Shown: positions 1 through 5,804 of the stretch, one piece after another
Layout of the letters: each line of letters begins with the position of its first letter
Numbering within the stretch: position 1 is the first letter of the stretch
NCBI GenBank assembly: GCA_031256155.1
Contig: JAIRRD010000153.1
Span: 1-6,419, forward strand
Reading direction: 5' to 3'
Length of the DNA stretch: 6,419 bases
Source of the DNA: Holophagales bacterium
GTDB lineage: Bacteria > Acidobacteriota > Holophagae > Holophagales > Holophagaceae
The notes under the pieces: model-generated
Told to the model about the DNA's origin: nothing
Database searches by the model: none
What the model saw: only the letters and a program-made list of their open reading frames with translations
Position numbers and translations under genes: made by a program

Positions 1-30
1 GTTTAACTTATTGTAGTCAAACCGCTATGC
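1..30. repeat. Degenerate, edge-truncated copy of dispersed palindrome
   Basis: Arms GTTTAACT (1-8) and AGTCAAAC (15-22) form a hairpin with one mismatch (a5/c18) and a 6-base loop, followed by CCGCTATG. The sequence aligns closely with the palindromes at 219-253 (read on minus) and 5771-5804 (read on plus), including the loop TATTGT and the trailing GCTATG. One base pair differs from the 5771 copy by a two-sided change (T-A at 4/19 against C-G at 5780/5796), so the pairing is kept. The left end may be lost beyond the window edge. Confidence 0.5.
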
Positions 31-63
31 CGGGATTCGCTTGCGAATCACGGCCGCTCATAG
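25..63. repeat. Nested hairpin, GATTCGC stem
   Basis: A perfect 7-bp inverted repeat, GATTCGC (34-40) and GCGAATC (43-49), has a 2-base centre. It is extended by GCCG (29-32) pairing with CGGC (51-54), and further out CTATG (25-29) can pair with CATAG (59-63), though the two outer pairings share base 29. The structure is visible directly. Its role is unknown, and no T-run follows on either side, so it is not a standard terminator. Confidence 0.55.
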
Positions 64-100
64 TCCATAGGCGAGCTTGGCTCGCCGTAAATGGACTATG
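59..100. repeat. Two-part hairpin, CATAGTCCAT and GGCGAGC stems
   Basis: An outer perfect 10-bp stem pairs CATAGTCCAT (59-68) with ATGGACTATG (91-100). An inner perfect 7-bp stem pairs GGCGAGC (70-76) with GCTCGCC (80-86) over a TTG loop. The stems are joined by an asymmetric internal bulge (1 base against 4). It directly abuts the preceding hairpin, sharing CATAG, so 25-100 can fold in two alternative ways. No poly-T tract follows. Confidence 0.6.
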
Positions 101-141
101 AAAGCGAAAATTGCTATACGGCGCAGTCTGGCGCATCCGCA

Positions 142-183
142 CGTTTTACTTGTGGAGCATAACAATGCTCCACAAGTAAAACG
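142..183. repeat. Perfect 19-bp inverted repeat, loop AACA
   Basis: The left arm at 142-160 begins CGTTTTACTTG and the right arm at 165-183 ends AAGTAAAACG. All 19 base pairs match, with a 4-base loop AACA at 161-164. It lies downstream of uxuA as transcribed on the minus strand, but the base of the stem is followed on minus by TGCGGATGC rather than a T-run. It could stop transcription or protect the 3' end of the uxuA message, but it is not a canonical intrinsic terminator. On the plus side the arm is followed by ACTATAT, similar to the edges of the other palindromes here. Confidence 0.65.
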
Positions 184-218
184 ACTATATCAGCCCCAAT
201 CTACAAACCAATCCTGAC

Positions 219-253
219 ATAGCAGTTCAACTACAATAAAGTTGAATTGTTAT
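219..253. repeat. Dispersed palindrome at the uxuA 3' end
   Basis: CAGTTCAACT (223-232) and AGTTGAATTG (240-249) form a 10-bp stem with one mismatch (g225/t247, a G-U wobble in plus-strand RNA). The loop is the 7 bases at 233-239. Pairing extends to 219-253 with one further wobble. It is nearly the same sequence as the minus strand of 5771-5804. The stop codon of uxuA (233-231) and its last codons lie inside it, so the element is partly coding. Confidence 0.7.
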
Positions 254-1298
254 AGGCATCCCACGCGCCGTGTATATACATTATCCCCAAAGCTCTGTCG
301 TAAAGACCGTAGCCAGGGCGGCACTTTTCATCCCAGACATGTCTGCCGTGGTCTGGACGAATATAGTATCTATACCCTATATCGTGATATGCTTTCACGA
401 TTTCAGCTATGTCCAATGAGCCGTCCGAAGATTTATGCGATGTTTCCGTAAAATCGCCGTTATCAAAACGTTTTATATTGCGGATATGCGCGAAATAAAT
501 TCTTTCCTTAAAAATCCGCACCATTTCAGGAATATCATTGTTAGCGGAGGTTCCTAAAGAACCGCTGCAAAGAGTAAGCCCATTAGAAGGGCTGTTCACA
601 AGTTTAAGAAATTTATCAAGACTTTTTTTACATTTAATAATACGCGGCAATCCAAAAATATTCCACGGCGGGTCATCTGGGTGTATGGCCATTTTGATAT
701 CATTTTTTTCAGCGACTGGTATGATTTCTTCAAGAAAATATTTTAAATTGCCCCAAAGGTCATCTTCTGTCACGCCTTCGTAAGCCATAAACAATTCTTT
801 TATTTTTGAGAGCCTCTCAGGTTCCCAGCCGGGCATTGTTGAGATTCCCTGTTTGGACATATCTTCCAAAAATTCTGTCGGTTTTATGCTTTCAATTTTT
901 CTCTTTTCATAAAATAAAGCTGTGGAACCATCGGACAAAGGTCTAAAAAGATCCGTCCTCGTCCAATCAAAAACGGGCATAAAATTGTAACAAACAACTT
1001 TAACACCAGCTTTGCCAAGATTTACGAGCGTACGTTTATAATTTTCTATATATATTTTGCGGTTTGCGTTTCCTAATTTTATATCTTCATGCACATTGAC
1101 ACTTTCAACCACGTCAATATTAAAACCGTAAGCAGCCGCCTGCGCTTTAACTTCTTCAATACGCTCCATTGGCCAGTAATCGCCTGCGGGTAAATCGTGC
1201 AAAGACCATACGACTCCGCTTACTCCCGGAATTTGTTTTATATGTTTTAAAGGTATAGAATCTAATTTTTCTCCGTACCATCTAAAAGTCATTTGCAT
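231..1298 (-). CDS. uxuA: Mannonate dehydratase UxuA
   Basis: The enzyme dehydrates D-mannonate to 2-keto-3-deoxy-D-gluconate in the cytoplasmic glucuronate pathway. The 355-residue protein is the short form of the family, as in Bacillus, rather than the roughly 394-residue E. coli form. Family motifs visible are VESVNVHED (64-72), CYNFMPVFDWTRTDL (103-117), HPDDPP (from 206) and RPDHGR (from 314). Predicted metal ligands H206, C244, H271 and D316 have almost the spacing reported for the Streptococcus suis enzyme. I chose the ATG at 1298 because AGAGG (1310-1306) lies 7 bases upstream and the N-terminus MQMTFRWYG fits the family. The open frame runs further upstream, but there it only overlaps kdgK. 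The start is 4 bases after the kdgK stop, so translation is probably coupled. The last residues (NNSTLL and stop) are encoded within a palindrome. Base composition is the most AT-rich of the six genes. Confidence 0.95.
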   Translation of the reverse strand: MQMTFRWYGEKLDSIPLKHIKQIPGVSGVVWSLHDLPAGDYWPMERIEEVKAQAAAYGFNIDVVESVNVHEDIKLGNANRKIYIENYKRTLVNLGKAGVKVVCYNFMPVFDWTRTDLFRPLSDGSTALFYEKRKIESIKPTEFLEDMSKQGISTMPGWEPERLSKIKELFMAYEGVTEDDLWGNLKYFLEEIIPVAEKNDIKMAIHPDDPPWNIFGLPRIIKCKKSLDKFLKLVNSPSNGLTLCSGSLGTSANNDIPEMVRIFKERIYFAHIRNIKRFDNGDFTETSHKSSDGSLDIAEIVKAYHDIGYRYYIRPDHGRHVWDEKCRPGYGLYDRALGIMYIHGAWDAYNNSTLL

Positions 1299-1302
1299 AC
1301 AT

Positions 1303-2328
1303 TTACCTCTGCACCCGACCGGAAGCATCCCCGCCTGCAAGTTTTTTGACTTCTTCCACCGACACCTGGTTATAATCGCCCTCAATACTATGTTTAAGGC
1401 AGCTTGCAGCTGCGGCAAATTCTACGGTTTCTTTTGAAGAATAATTATTAATGATCGCATAAATAAGACCTGCACCAAAAGAATCTCCCCCTCCAACGCG
1501 ATCTACTATATGTATTAGATATTCTCTGCTGAAATGGAATTCTTTGCCATCATAAAGCATGGCCGCCCAATGGTTGTCATCGGCGGATAAGGAACCTCTT
1601 AAGGTTATTGCTGTTTTTTGGAAACCAAAGCGTTCCACAAGTTTTTTTGCCACCTCTTTATAGCCTTCATGGTTTACTTTCCCAGAAGTCACATCGGTAG
1701 CTGAGGCTTTGATGCCGAAAACATCTGCCGCATCTTCCTCGTTTGCTATGCAGATATCTACATATTTACATAGCTCGCCCATAACCTTGCCGGCTTCCTC
1801 TTTGCTCCACAATTTATTTCTGTAATTTAAATCGCAACTTACGACCATATTTCTTTTTTTTGCGTTTTTGCAAGCCTCGTGGCAGATTTCGGCTACGTTT
1901 TCGCCGAGAGCTGGTGTTATACCGGTAAAATGGAACCAATCCGCGCCGTCAAAAATTTTGTTCCAGTCAAAGTCAGCCGTGGTGGCTTTCGCGATTGCAG
2001 AACCAGCTCTGTCATAAATAACTTTGGAAGGTCTCTGGCTTGCCCCTTTTTCAAGAAAATAAATGCCTACTCTATTGCCACCCCATACTATAAGCGAAGT
2101 GTCCACGCCGTACTTCCTTAAAGAATTGACTCCCGCCCGGCCAATATCATTTGCAGGCATTTTGCTTACAAACACGGCGTTTACGCCAAAATTTACAAGC
2201 GAAACCGCAACATTGGCTTCACCGCCTCCGTAGCTAGCGCCAAATCTGTCTGTTTGGGTAAATCTCAAATATCCTTCTGAAGCAAGACGCAGCATTAATT
2301 CGCCGAACGTGATTACTCTCTTAGGCAT
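1303..2328 (-). CDS. kdgK: 2-keto-3-deoxygluconate kinase KdgK (PfkB family)
   Basis: The enzyme phosphorylates KDG with ATP to KDPG, linking UxuA to Eda. This is a PfkB/ribokinase-fold sugar kinase. From the ATG at 2328 it is 341 residues, a normal length. It shows the N-terminal VITFGE strand, the substrate-loop GGGEANVA (34-41), DLNYRNKLW (166-174) typical of KDG kinases, and the C-terminal anion-hole motif VGGGDSFGAG with predicted catalytic base D282. An upstream in-frame ATG at 2334 overlaps the eda stop as ATGA. It sits only 3 bases from the GAGG (2341-2338), whereas the ATG at 2328 is 9 bases away, so I prefer 2328, but 2334 remains possible. The final Arg codon and the stop are part of the uxuA ribosome binding site. 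Related PfkB kinases such as fructokinase are the alternative, but the flanking eda and uxuA favour KDG. Confidence 0.92.
   Translation of the reverse strand: MPKRVITFGELMLRLASEGYLRFTQTDRFGASYGGGEANVAVSLVNFGVNAVFVSKMPANDIGRAGVNSLRKYGVDTSLIVWGGNRVGIYFLEKGASQRPSKVIYDRAGSAIAKATTADFDWNKIFDGADWFHFTGITPALGENVAEICHEACKNAKKRNMVVSCDLNYRNKLWSKEEAGKVMGELCKYVDICIANEEDAADVFGIKASATDVTSGKVNHEGYKEVAKKLVERFGFQKTAITLRGSLSADDNHWAAMLYDGKEFHFSREYLIHIVDRVGGGDSFGAGLIYAIINNYSSKETVEFAAAASCLKHSIEGDYNQVSVEEVKKLAGGDASGRVQR
1306..1310 (-). promoter_or_regulatory. uxuA ribosome binding site inside kdgK end
   Basis: On the minus strand AGAGG (1310-1306) is followed 7 bases later by the uxuA ATG at 1298. It overlaps the last codons of kdgK, and the kdgK stop TAA (1305-1303) lies between the site and the start. 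This arrangement supports translational coupling and decides the uxuA start. Confidence 0.7.
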
Positions 2329-2330
2329 TT

Positions 2331-2972
2331 TCATACCCCTCTTAGTTTCTTCACCGCCGACACAACTTCTTTTGTAAGTCTTGTGATTTCTTTAAAGTTA
2401 CCATTGTTTATGAGCTCTTTTTTTGCCATCCAGCTTCCGCCGCAGGCCATTACTTTATTGAAATTAAGGTAAGAACTTAAATTATCAATGTTTATCCCGC
2501 CTGTGGGCATAAATTTAATTTCTGGATAAGGCGCACTGAGCGCTTTGACCATATCAATTCCACCGGCAATTTCCGCCGGAAAAAATTTGACAGTGTCCAG
2601 TCCGAGTCCAATAGCTGCTTCAATTTCACTCGGTGTCATACCGCCAGGAATTATCGGTATTTTTGTGGACTGGCAGTGCTTAACGAGTTTGGGATTAAGA
2701 CCTGGAGAAACTATAAATTTTGCACCCGCCGCAATGGCTAACTCCACCTGACGCACTGTCAACACAGTGCCAGCTCCAAGCAACATCTGTGGATGTTCTT
2801 TGGAAATTATTCTTATTGATTCTTCAGCGGCTGGCGTTCTAAACACAACTTCCGCACACGGCAATCCCCCATCAATAAGCGCACGCGCCGCCAAAGAAGC
2901 ATTTTTGGAATCGTCCAGAACAAGCACTGGAACAACACCGAAACCGTTTATTTTATTCAAAAGATCGTTCAT
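2331..2972 (-). CDS. eda: KDPG/KHG aldolase Eda
   Basis: The enzyme cleaves 2-keto-3-deoxy-6-phosphogluconate to pyruvate and glyceraldehyde 3-phosphate. This is a class I (Schiff base) aldolase acting as a cytoplasmic trimer. The 213-residue TIM barrel is the usual family size. The Schiff-base lysine is K129 in VKFFPAE. The catalytic glutamate E41 lies exactly 88 residues before it, the same spacing as E45 and K133 in the E. coli enzyme. R45, T69 in GAGTV and the SPG loop (89-91) are also present. The ATG at 2972 is preceded by AGAGGG (2983-2978) at 5 bases. An upstream in-frame TTG at 2987 would place that site inside the gene, so it is rejected. eda is the first gene of the eda-kdgK-uxuA operon, the reverse of the reaction order. 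Its stop overlaps or nearly abuts the kdgK start. A promoter-like extended -10 lies just upstream at 3001-2993. Confidence 0.95.
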   Translation of the reverse strand: MNDLLNKINGFGVVPVLVLDDSKNASLAARALIDGGLPCAEVVFRTPAAEESIRIISKEHPQMLLGAGTVLTVRQVELAIAAGAKFIVSPGLNPKLVKHCQSTKIPIIPGGMTPSEIEAAIGLGLDTVKFFPAEIAGGIDMVKALSAPYPEIKFMPTGGINIDNLSSYLNFNKVMACGGSWMAKKELINNGNFKEITRLTKEVVSAVKKLRGV

Positions 2973-2977
2973 GTTTT

Positions 2978-2983
2978 CCCTCT
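2978..2983 (-). promoter_or_regulatory. eda ribosome binding site
   Basis: On the minus strand AGAGGG (2983-2978) stands 5 bases before the ATG at 2972. It settles the choice between that ATG and the upstream TTG at 2987. Confidence 0.7.
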
Positions 2984-2992
2984 TCAATATTA

Positions 2993-3001
2993 ATTATAGC
3001 A
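2993..3001 (-). promoter_or_regulatory. Extended -10 promoter element for eda operon
   Basis: The minus strand reads TGCTATAAT (3001-2993), a perfect consensus -10 hexamer with the TGn extension. Transcription would start near 2986, giving a leader of about 14 bases that still contains the eda ribosome binding site. The -35 region (about 3022-3016) falls in the hairpin loop and matches the consensus poorly, which an extended -10 can tolerate. The TGCTAT part is the outer edge of the adjacent palindrome, so the promoter straddles the repeat boundary. The assignment rests on sequence match only. Confidence 0.5.
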
Positions 3002-3046
3002 GTTCCATATCAAAATTGTATTCCGCAATTTTGATATGGAACTGCT
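2998..3046. repeat. Perfect 21-bp inverted repeat between porin and eda
   Basis: The left arm at 2998-3018 starts AGCAGTTCCATATC and the right arm at 3026-3046 ends GATATGGAACTGCT. All 21 base pairs match around a 7-base loop (3019-3025). It lies between the porin stop and eda, both on the minus strand, so porin transcripts would fold here. There is no T-run after it, so termination is uncertain. Its outer edge AGCAGTTC is shared with the palindromes at 219-253 and 5771-5804, while the inner stem is unrelated. Confidence 0.8.
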
Positions 3047-3076
3047 GTTAATTATTTCGAACTTTATGTCAAAGCT

Positions 3077-4252
3077 CTAAAAAGCAGCTTGGAAAGCAAC
3101 TACCAGTGAATCCCCGCCCTGTTCGCCTGTTTGTCCGGCTCTTGGCGCAAGGAAATTTTTGCTGCGCATGATGTAGTTGACTCTGATGCAGGACTGTCGG
3201 TAGTGTTCGGCAAGGGCGTAAATGTAGCCCACCGAGGTTTCCGTGTAATTAGGCGTGTAGTCTGTGCCGGCCGCTGTGTTTACATAGGGGTTATTCCCGT
3301 ACCACTTGTCGCCCGAGTTGTAGTTCAGGTTGTCATAGCGGAGGACAAACTTGTGTTTATTGACTGTATAGGCGAATGTCCCGACATAGCCCATGAAACT
3401 CTGTTCCAGGTGTTCCCTACTTGTGGTCCCGTTCAGCGATGGCCAGCGCCTGCCCAGAGCACCCGTGATAAATTCCACAGCAGCATGGAACTTGTCGTTC
3501 TGAAAGCGGTAAAAAGCGCCTAAATTAGTGGTCTTGTCTTTATTGTCCAAGACTTCGGCGGGTGTGGGAGCGCCTGTTCCAAAGAAAGTCCCGCCGGTCA
3601 GACTGCCTTTATCTGTCAGATTGGTGGTGCCTTGCAGTGTGTATGCGCCAAATAAATGCTCCTTGCCATAGTTCATTTCTAGTCTGGCGGCAAGGTCTTT
3701 TTGCGCGTTTGCATCATTGCCCTTGGAGGCTGCGTTGAACATTCCGACGTGGAAGCGCCCACCAAAGGCACTTGGGTCGCCAAAGCCAACGCTCGCTGTA
3801 ATGCCGCGATCCCTTGGGTCACCAAAGACGCGGGCCAGCATTGAGCGTTCAGCCAGCATCAGTTCAGCAGAAGACGAAACGGCCTCAAGTGTCTGAAGCG
3901 GCTTGAACTGACCAACCTTAATTTCAAAATTGTACGGCAATTTGTACTTTACGGAGGCATCCTGCAAAATGGGTGTTGTAGTGATAGTTGGATCCATCAT
4001 AACTTCATATTCAACATCGCCAAAACCGCCCGCCAGCTTGACATCAACACGCTTTAAATAAAAACTGTTTTCCGTGTGCGGAGCCGGGTTGTAATAGTTA
4101 TATGGGCTGAGTGAGTTGTGCCGAAGATTGTTGTCCATCATCTGCGTGTACCATATCTGAGCGAGGCCGCTGATCTTGGGTGCCTGTGCTACGGCGGGAA
4201 GACCGGCTGTCAAGAGCAGAGCGGTAGCGGAAATGTTTTTCAAATTGGTCAT
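3077..4252 (-). CDS. OprO/OprP-type outer-membrane porin
   Basis: This is a predicted beta-barrel porin of the phosphate-selective porin O/P superfamily. The 391 residues start with a Sec signal peptide: Lys at 5, a hydrophobic stretch at about 8-21, and an AQA cleavage site after residue 24. FYLKRVDVKLAG (64-75) and KVGQFKPLQTLE (112-123) match the family's first strands and its VGQFK segment. The protein ends in VVAFQAAF, and a terminal Phe is the usual signal for the outer-membrane assembly machinery. The ATG at 4252 has GGAG (4261-4258) 5 bases upstream. The substrate is unknown: members of this family include phosphate channels but also many of unproven selectivity. G+C is clearly higher than in the eda operon downstream. 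It is divergent from the aminopeptidase gene, with 138 bases between the starts. Confidence 0.82.
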   Translation of the reverse strand: MTNLKNISATALLLTAGLPAVAQAPKISGLAQIWYTQMMDNNLRHNSLSPYNYYNPAPHTENSFYLKRVDVKLAGGFGDVEYEVMMDPTITTTPILQDASVKYKLPYNFEIKVGQFKPLQTLEAVSSSAELMLAERSMLARVFGDPRDRGITASVGFGDPSAFGGRFHVGMFNAASKGNDANAQKDLAARLEMNYGKEHLFGAYTLQGTTNLTDKGSLTGGTFFGTGAPTPAEVLDNKDKTTNLGAFYRFQNDKFHAAVEFITGALGRRWPSLNGTTSREHLEQSFMGYVGTFAYTVNKHKFVLRYDNLNYNSGDKWYGNNPYVNTAAGTDYTPNYTETSVGYIYALAEHYRQSCIRVNYIMRSKNFLAPRAGQTGEQGGDSLVVAFQAAF

Positions 4253-4275
4253 AGGTTCTCCAAAAAACCATTTAC

Positions 4276-4287
4276 GACAGTACCGTC
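4276..4287. promoter_or_regulatory. Imperfect palindrome upstream of porin
   Basis: GACAGTACCGTC is a 12-base palindrome with one mismatched symmetric pair, centred on GTAC, 24 bases before the porin start. Its position would suit an operator, but it is short and may be chance. I see no convincing -35/-10 pair for the porin in 4253-4390. Confidence 0.2.
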
Positions 4288-4324
4288 AAAGCAATTTAAA
4301 GGCAACAAAAGAATTTTCAGCATT

Positions 4325-4337
4325 CCATTTGAAATGG
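4325..4337. promoter_or_regulatory. Palindrome CCATTT-G-AAATGG in divergent control region
   Basis: Perfect 6-base arms flank a single central base, between the divergent porin and aminopeptidase genes and about 22 bases upstream of the TATAAA proposed for the latter. It could be a dimeric regulator site serving either gene. No specific regulator is recognised. Confidence 0.25.
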
Positions 4338-4358
4338 CACATTTTGCATGGAACTTAG

Positions 4359-4364
4359 TATAAA
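4359..4364 (+). promoter_or_regulatory. Possible -10 of the aminopeptidase promoter
   Basis: TATAAA lies where a start near 4371 would give a leader of about 20 bases with the AGGAG site at 4378-4382. The expected -35 position (about 4335-4341) reads TGGCACA and is a poor match, so this is a weak call. Confidence 0.3.
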
Positions 4365-4390
4365 ATTCCGTTTATTCAGGAGTACCCTTA

Positions 4391-5764
4391 ATGTCAAACA
4401 TGTATTCCGACAGACGAGCAAAGCTGCGAGACCGACTGCAGAGTGGGCTTATCCTCTTTTTTGGAAATGAGGAATGTCCCATGAACTATGTCGATAACAC
4501 CTATCCATTCAGACAGGATAGTACTTTTTTGTATTTTTCCGGCATTGACCGTCCCGGACTGGCGATTGTGGGCGATCTCGACAACGGCCAGTGGACTCTG
4601 TTTGGAGATGATCTAACAGCGGATAATATTGTATGGACCGGGCCCTTGCCAACAATAAGAGAATACGCCAAACGTGCGGCTATCAGTGACACATCCCCAA
4701 CGGACAATCTTAAGAATCTGCTGGAGAACGCTGCAAAGGCTGGCCGTCATATTCATTTTCTCCCGCCGTACCGCGATGAACATCGAAGAAAACTCTGCCA
4801 ACTTGGAATAAAAGGGGATGGAGCCGATTTGGAAGCTTCTGTTTCTTTGATTATGGCTGTGTCTGAAATGCGTATACGTAAGACTGCGTATGAAATTGTG
4901 GAAATTGAACGCGCTGTTGGGACGTCCCTGAAAATGCATCTTGAGGCTATGGCTATGGCTAAACCGGGAATGAACGAAGCCCAGATTATGGCCAAAGTTA
5001 CAGAAATAGCTCTGTCGAACGGCGGCAGTTTAGCCTTTCCCGTAATTGCGACAACCAACGGCCATATCCTGCACAATCATAACTATGAACATACTTTAAG
5101 ATCAGGTCAGCTCTTTCTGCTGGACGCTGGCGCCGCGACAGACACTCATTACGCAGCCGACCTTTCAAGCACTTTTCCTGTTGACCGCACGTTTACACAG
5201 AAGCAGAAAGATATTTACAACATAATGCTGGCTTCTTTTTTGACGGCCGTTGACGCGCTGAAGCCCAAGGTAAATTTTATGGACATCCATCTCATGGCTG
5301 CTAAAAAAATAGTCGAAGGCCTGAAATCGCTGGGTCTTATGAAGGGTGATGTGGATGAAGCCGTAGCCGAAGGGGCTCATGCTCTCTTTTTTCCTTGCGG
5401 TCTAGGTCATCTGATGGGTCTGGACGTTCATGACATGGAAAACATGGGCGAGGTCTATTTTGGTTATGAAGGCAGACAAAAGAGTACACAGTTTGGCTTA
5501 AAGTCGCTGCGCCTTGGCCGCGAACTGCAAGAGGGTTTTGTGCTTACTATAGAACCTGGCATTTACTTCATGCCGGAGTTGACTGATATGTGGCGCGCTG
5601 AGGCTCGCTTCATGAACTTCATCAATTACGATGCACTAAACGCTTACAGAGATTTCAGTGGCCTCCGCATTGAAGAGAATTTCTTAATTACAGACAGCGG
5701 ATGTCGCCGCTTGGGAGCCGCAAAACCCAGAACGGTTGAAGAGGTGGAAGCGATTAGAAATTGA
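4391..5764 (+). CDS. pepP: Xaa-Pro aminopeptidase (M24B family)
   Basis: This metallopeptidase removes the N-terminal residue from peptides with proline in second position and is expected in the cytoplasm. It is 457 residues, slightly longer than the 441 of E. coli PepP. An aminopeptidase P N-terminal domain covers about 1-140, followed by the pita-bread catalytic domain. The five metal ligands are all visible: D245 (LLDAG), D257 (AADLSSTF), H340 (GLGHLMG), E388 (TIEPG) and E428 (RIEEN). H228 and H347 (LDVHD) match the substrate-binding histidines. The two Asp ligands are 12 apart, against 11 in E. coli. AGGAG (4378-4382) is 8 bases before the ATG at 4391, and the second ATG at 4400 would be too far. 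It stands alone, divergent from the porin and convergent with the symporter. Xaa-Pro dipeptidase (prolidase) is a less likely alternative. Confidence 0.93.
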   Translation: MSNMYSDRRAKLRDRLQSGLILFFGNEECPMNYVDNTYPFRQDSTFLYFSGIDRPGLAIVGDLDNGQWTLFGDDLTADNIVWTGPLPTIREYAKRAAISDTSPTDNLKNLLENAAKAGRHIHFLPPYRDEHRRKLCQLGIKGDGADLEASVSLIMAVSEMRIRKTAYEIVEIERAVGTSLKMHLEAMAMAKPGMNEAQIMAKVTEIALSNGGSLAFPVIATTNGHILHNHNYEHTLRSGQLFLLDAGAATDTHYAADLSSTFPVDRTFTQKQKDIYNIMLASFLTAVDALKPKVNFMDIHLMAAKKIVEGLKSLGLMKGDVDEAVAEGAHALFFPCGLGHLMGLDVHDMENMGEVYFGYEGRQKSTQFGLKSLRLGRELQEGFVLTIEPGIYFMPELTDMWRAEARFMNFINYDALNAYRDFSGLRIEENFLITDSGCRRLGAAKPRTVEEVEAIRN

Positions 5765-5770
5765 CGATAT

Positions 5771-5804
5771 ATAGCAGTTCAACTTATTTGTAGTTGAACT
5801 GCCC
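5771..5804. repeat. Dispersed palindrome between convergent genes
   Basis: GCAGTTCAACT (5774-5784) and AGTTGAACTGC (5792-5802) form a perfect 11-bp stem with a 7-base loop (5785-5791). It fills the gap between the pepP stop (5764) and the symporter stop (5806-5804), so it could act as a two-way terminator, though it lacks T-runs. Its sequence is nearly the same as the palindrome at 219-253 in the opposite orientation. On the minus strand it ends GAACTGCTATATAT, the shared edge of the family. Confidence 0.75.

Noticed and set aside
142..183. Intrinsic terminator of the uronate operon
   Set aside because: The stem is excellent but no T-run follows on the minus strand, so it is listed as an inverted repeat rather than a terminator.
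1..230. CRISPR array or tRNA in the hairpin-rich stretch
   Set aside because: There are no regularly spaced direct repeats, the hairpins differ in sequence and spacing, and no cloverleaf with tRNA consensus bases can be drawn.
1299..1418. N-terminal extension of uxuA to 1418
   Set aside because: The extra 40 residues lie over the kdgK 3' end, resemble no UxuA sequence, and the ATG at 1298 has a well-spaced ribosome binding site.
3067..3072. Perfect -35 hexamer TTGACA on the minus strand just after the porin stop
   Set aside because: At 16-18 bases downstream there is no acceptable -10, and it is far too distant from the TATAAT at 2998-2993.
3131..3523. 130-codon open frame on the plus strand inside the porin gene
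   Set aside because: It is antisense to a well-supported porin with signal peptide and C-terminal Phe, and its protein has no recognisable family features.
4335..4348. Sigma-54 promoter-like TGGCAC...TTGC upstream of pepP
   Set aside because: The GG and GC elements are separated by 8 bases instead of the required 10, so the two halves would not be read together.
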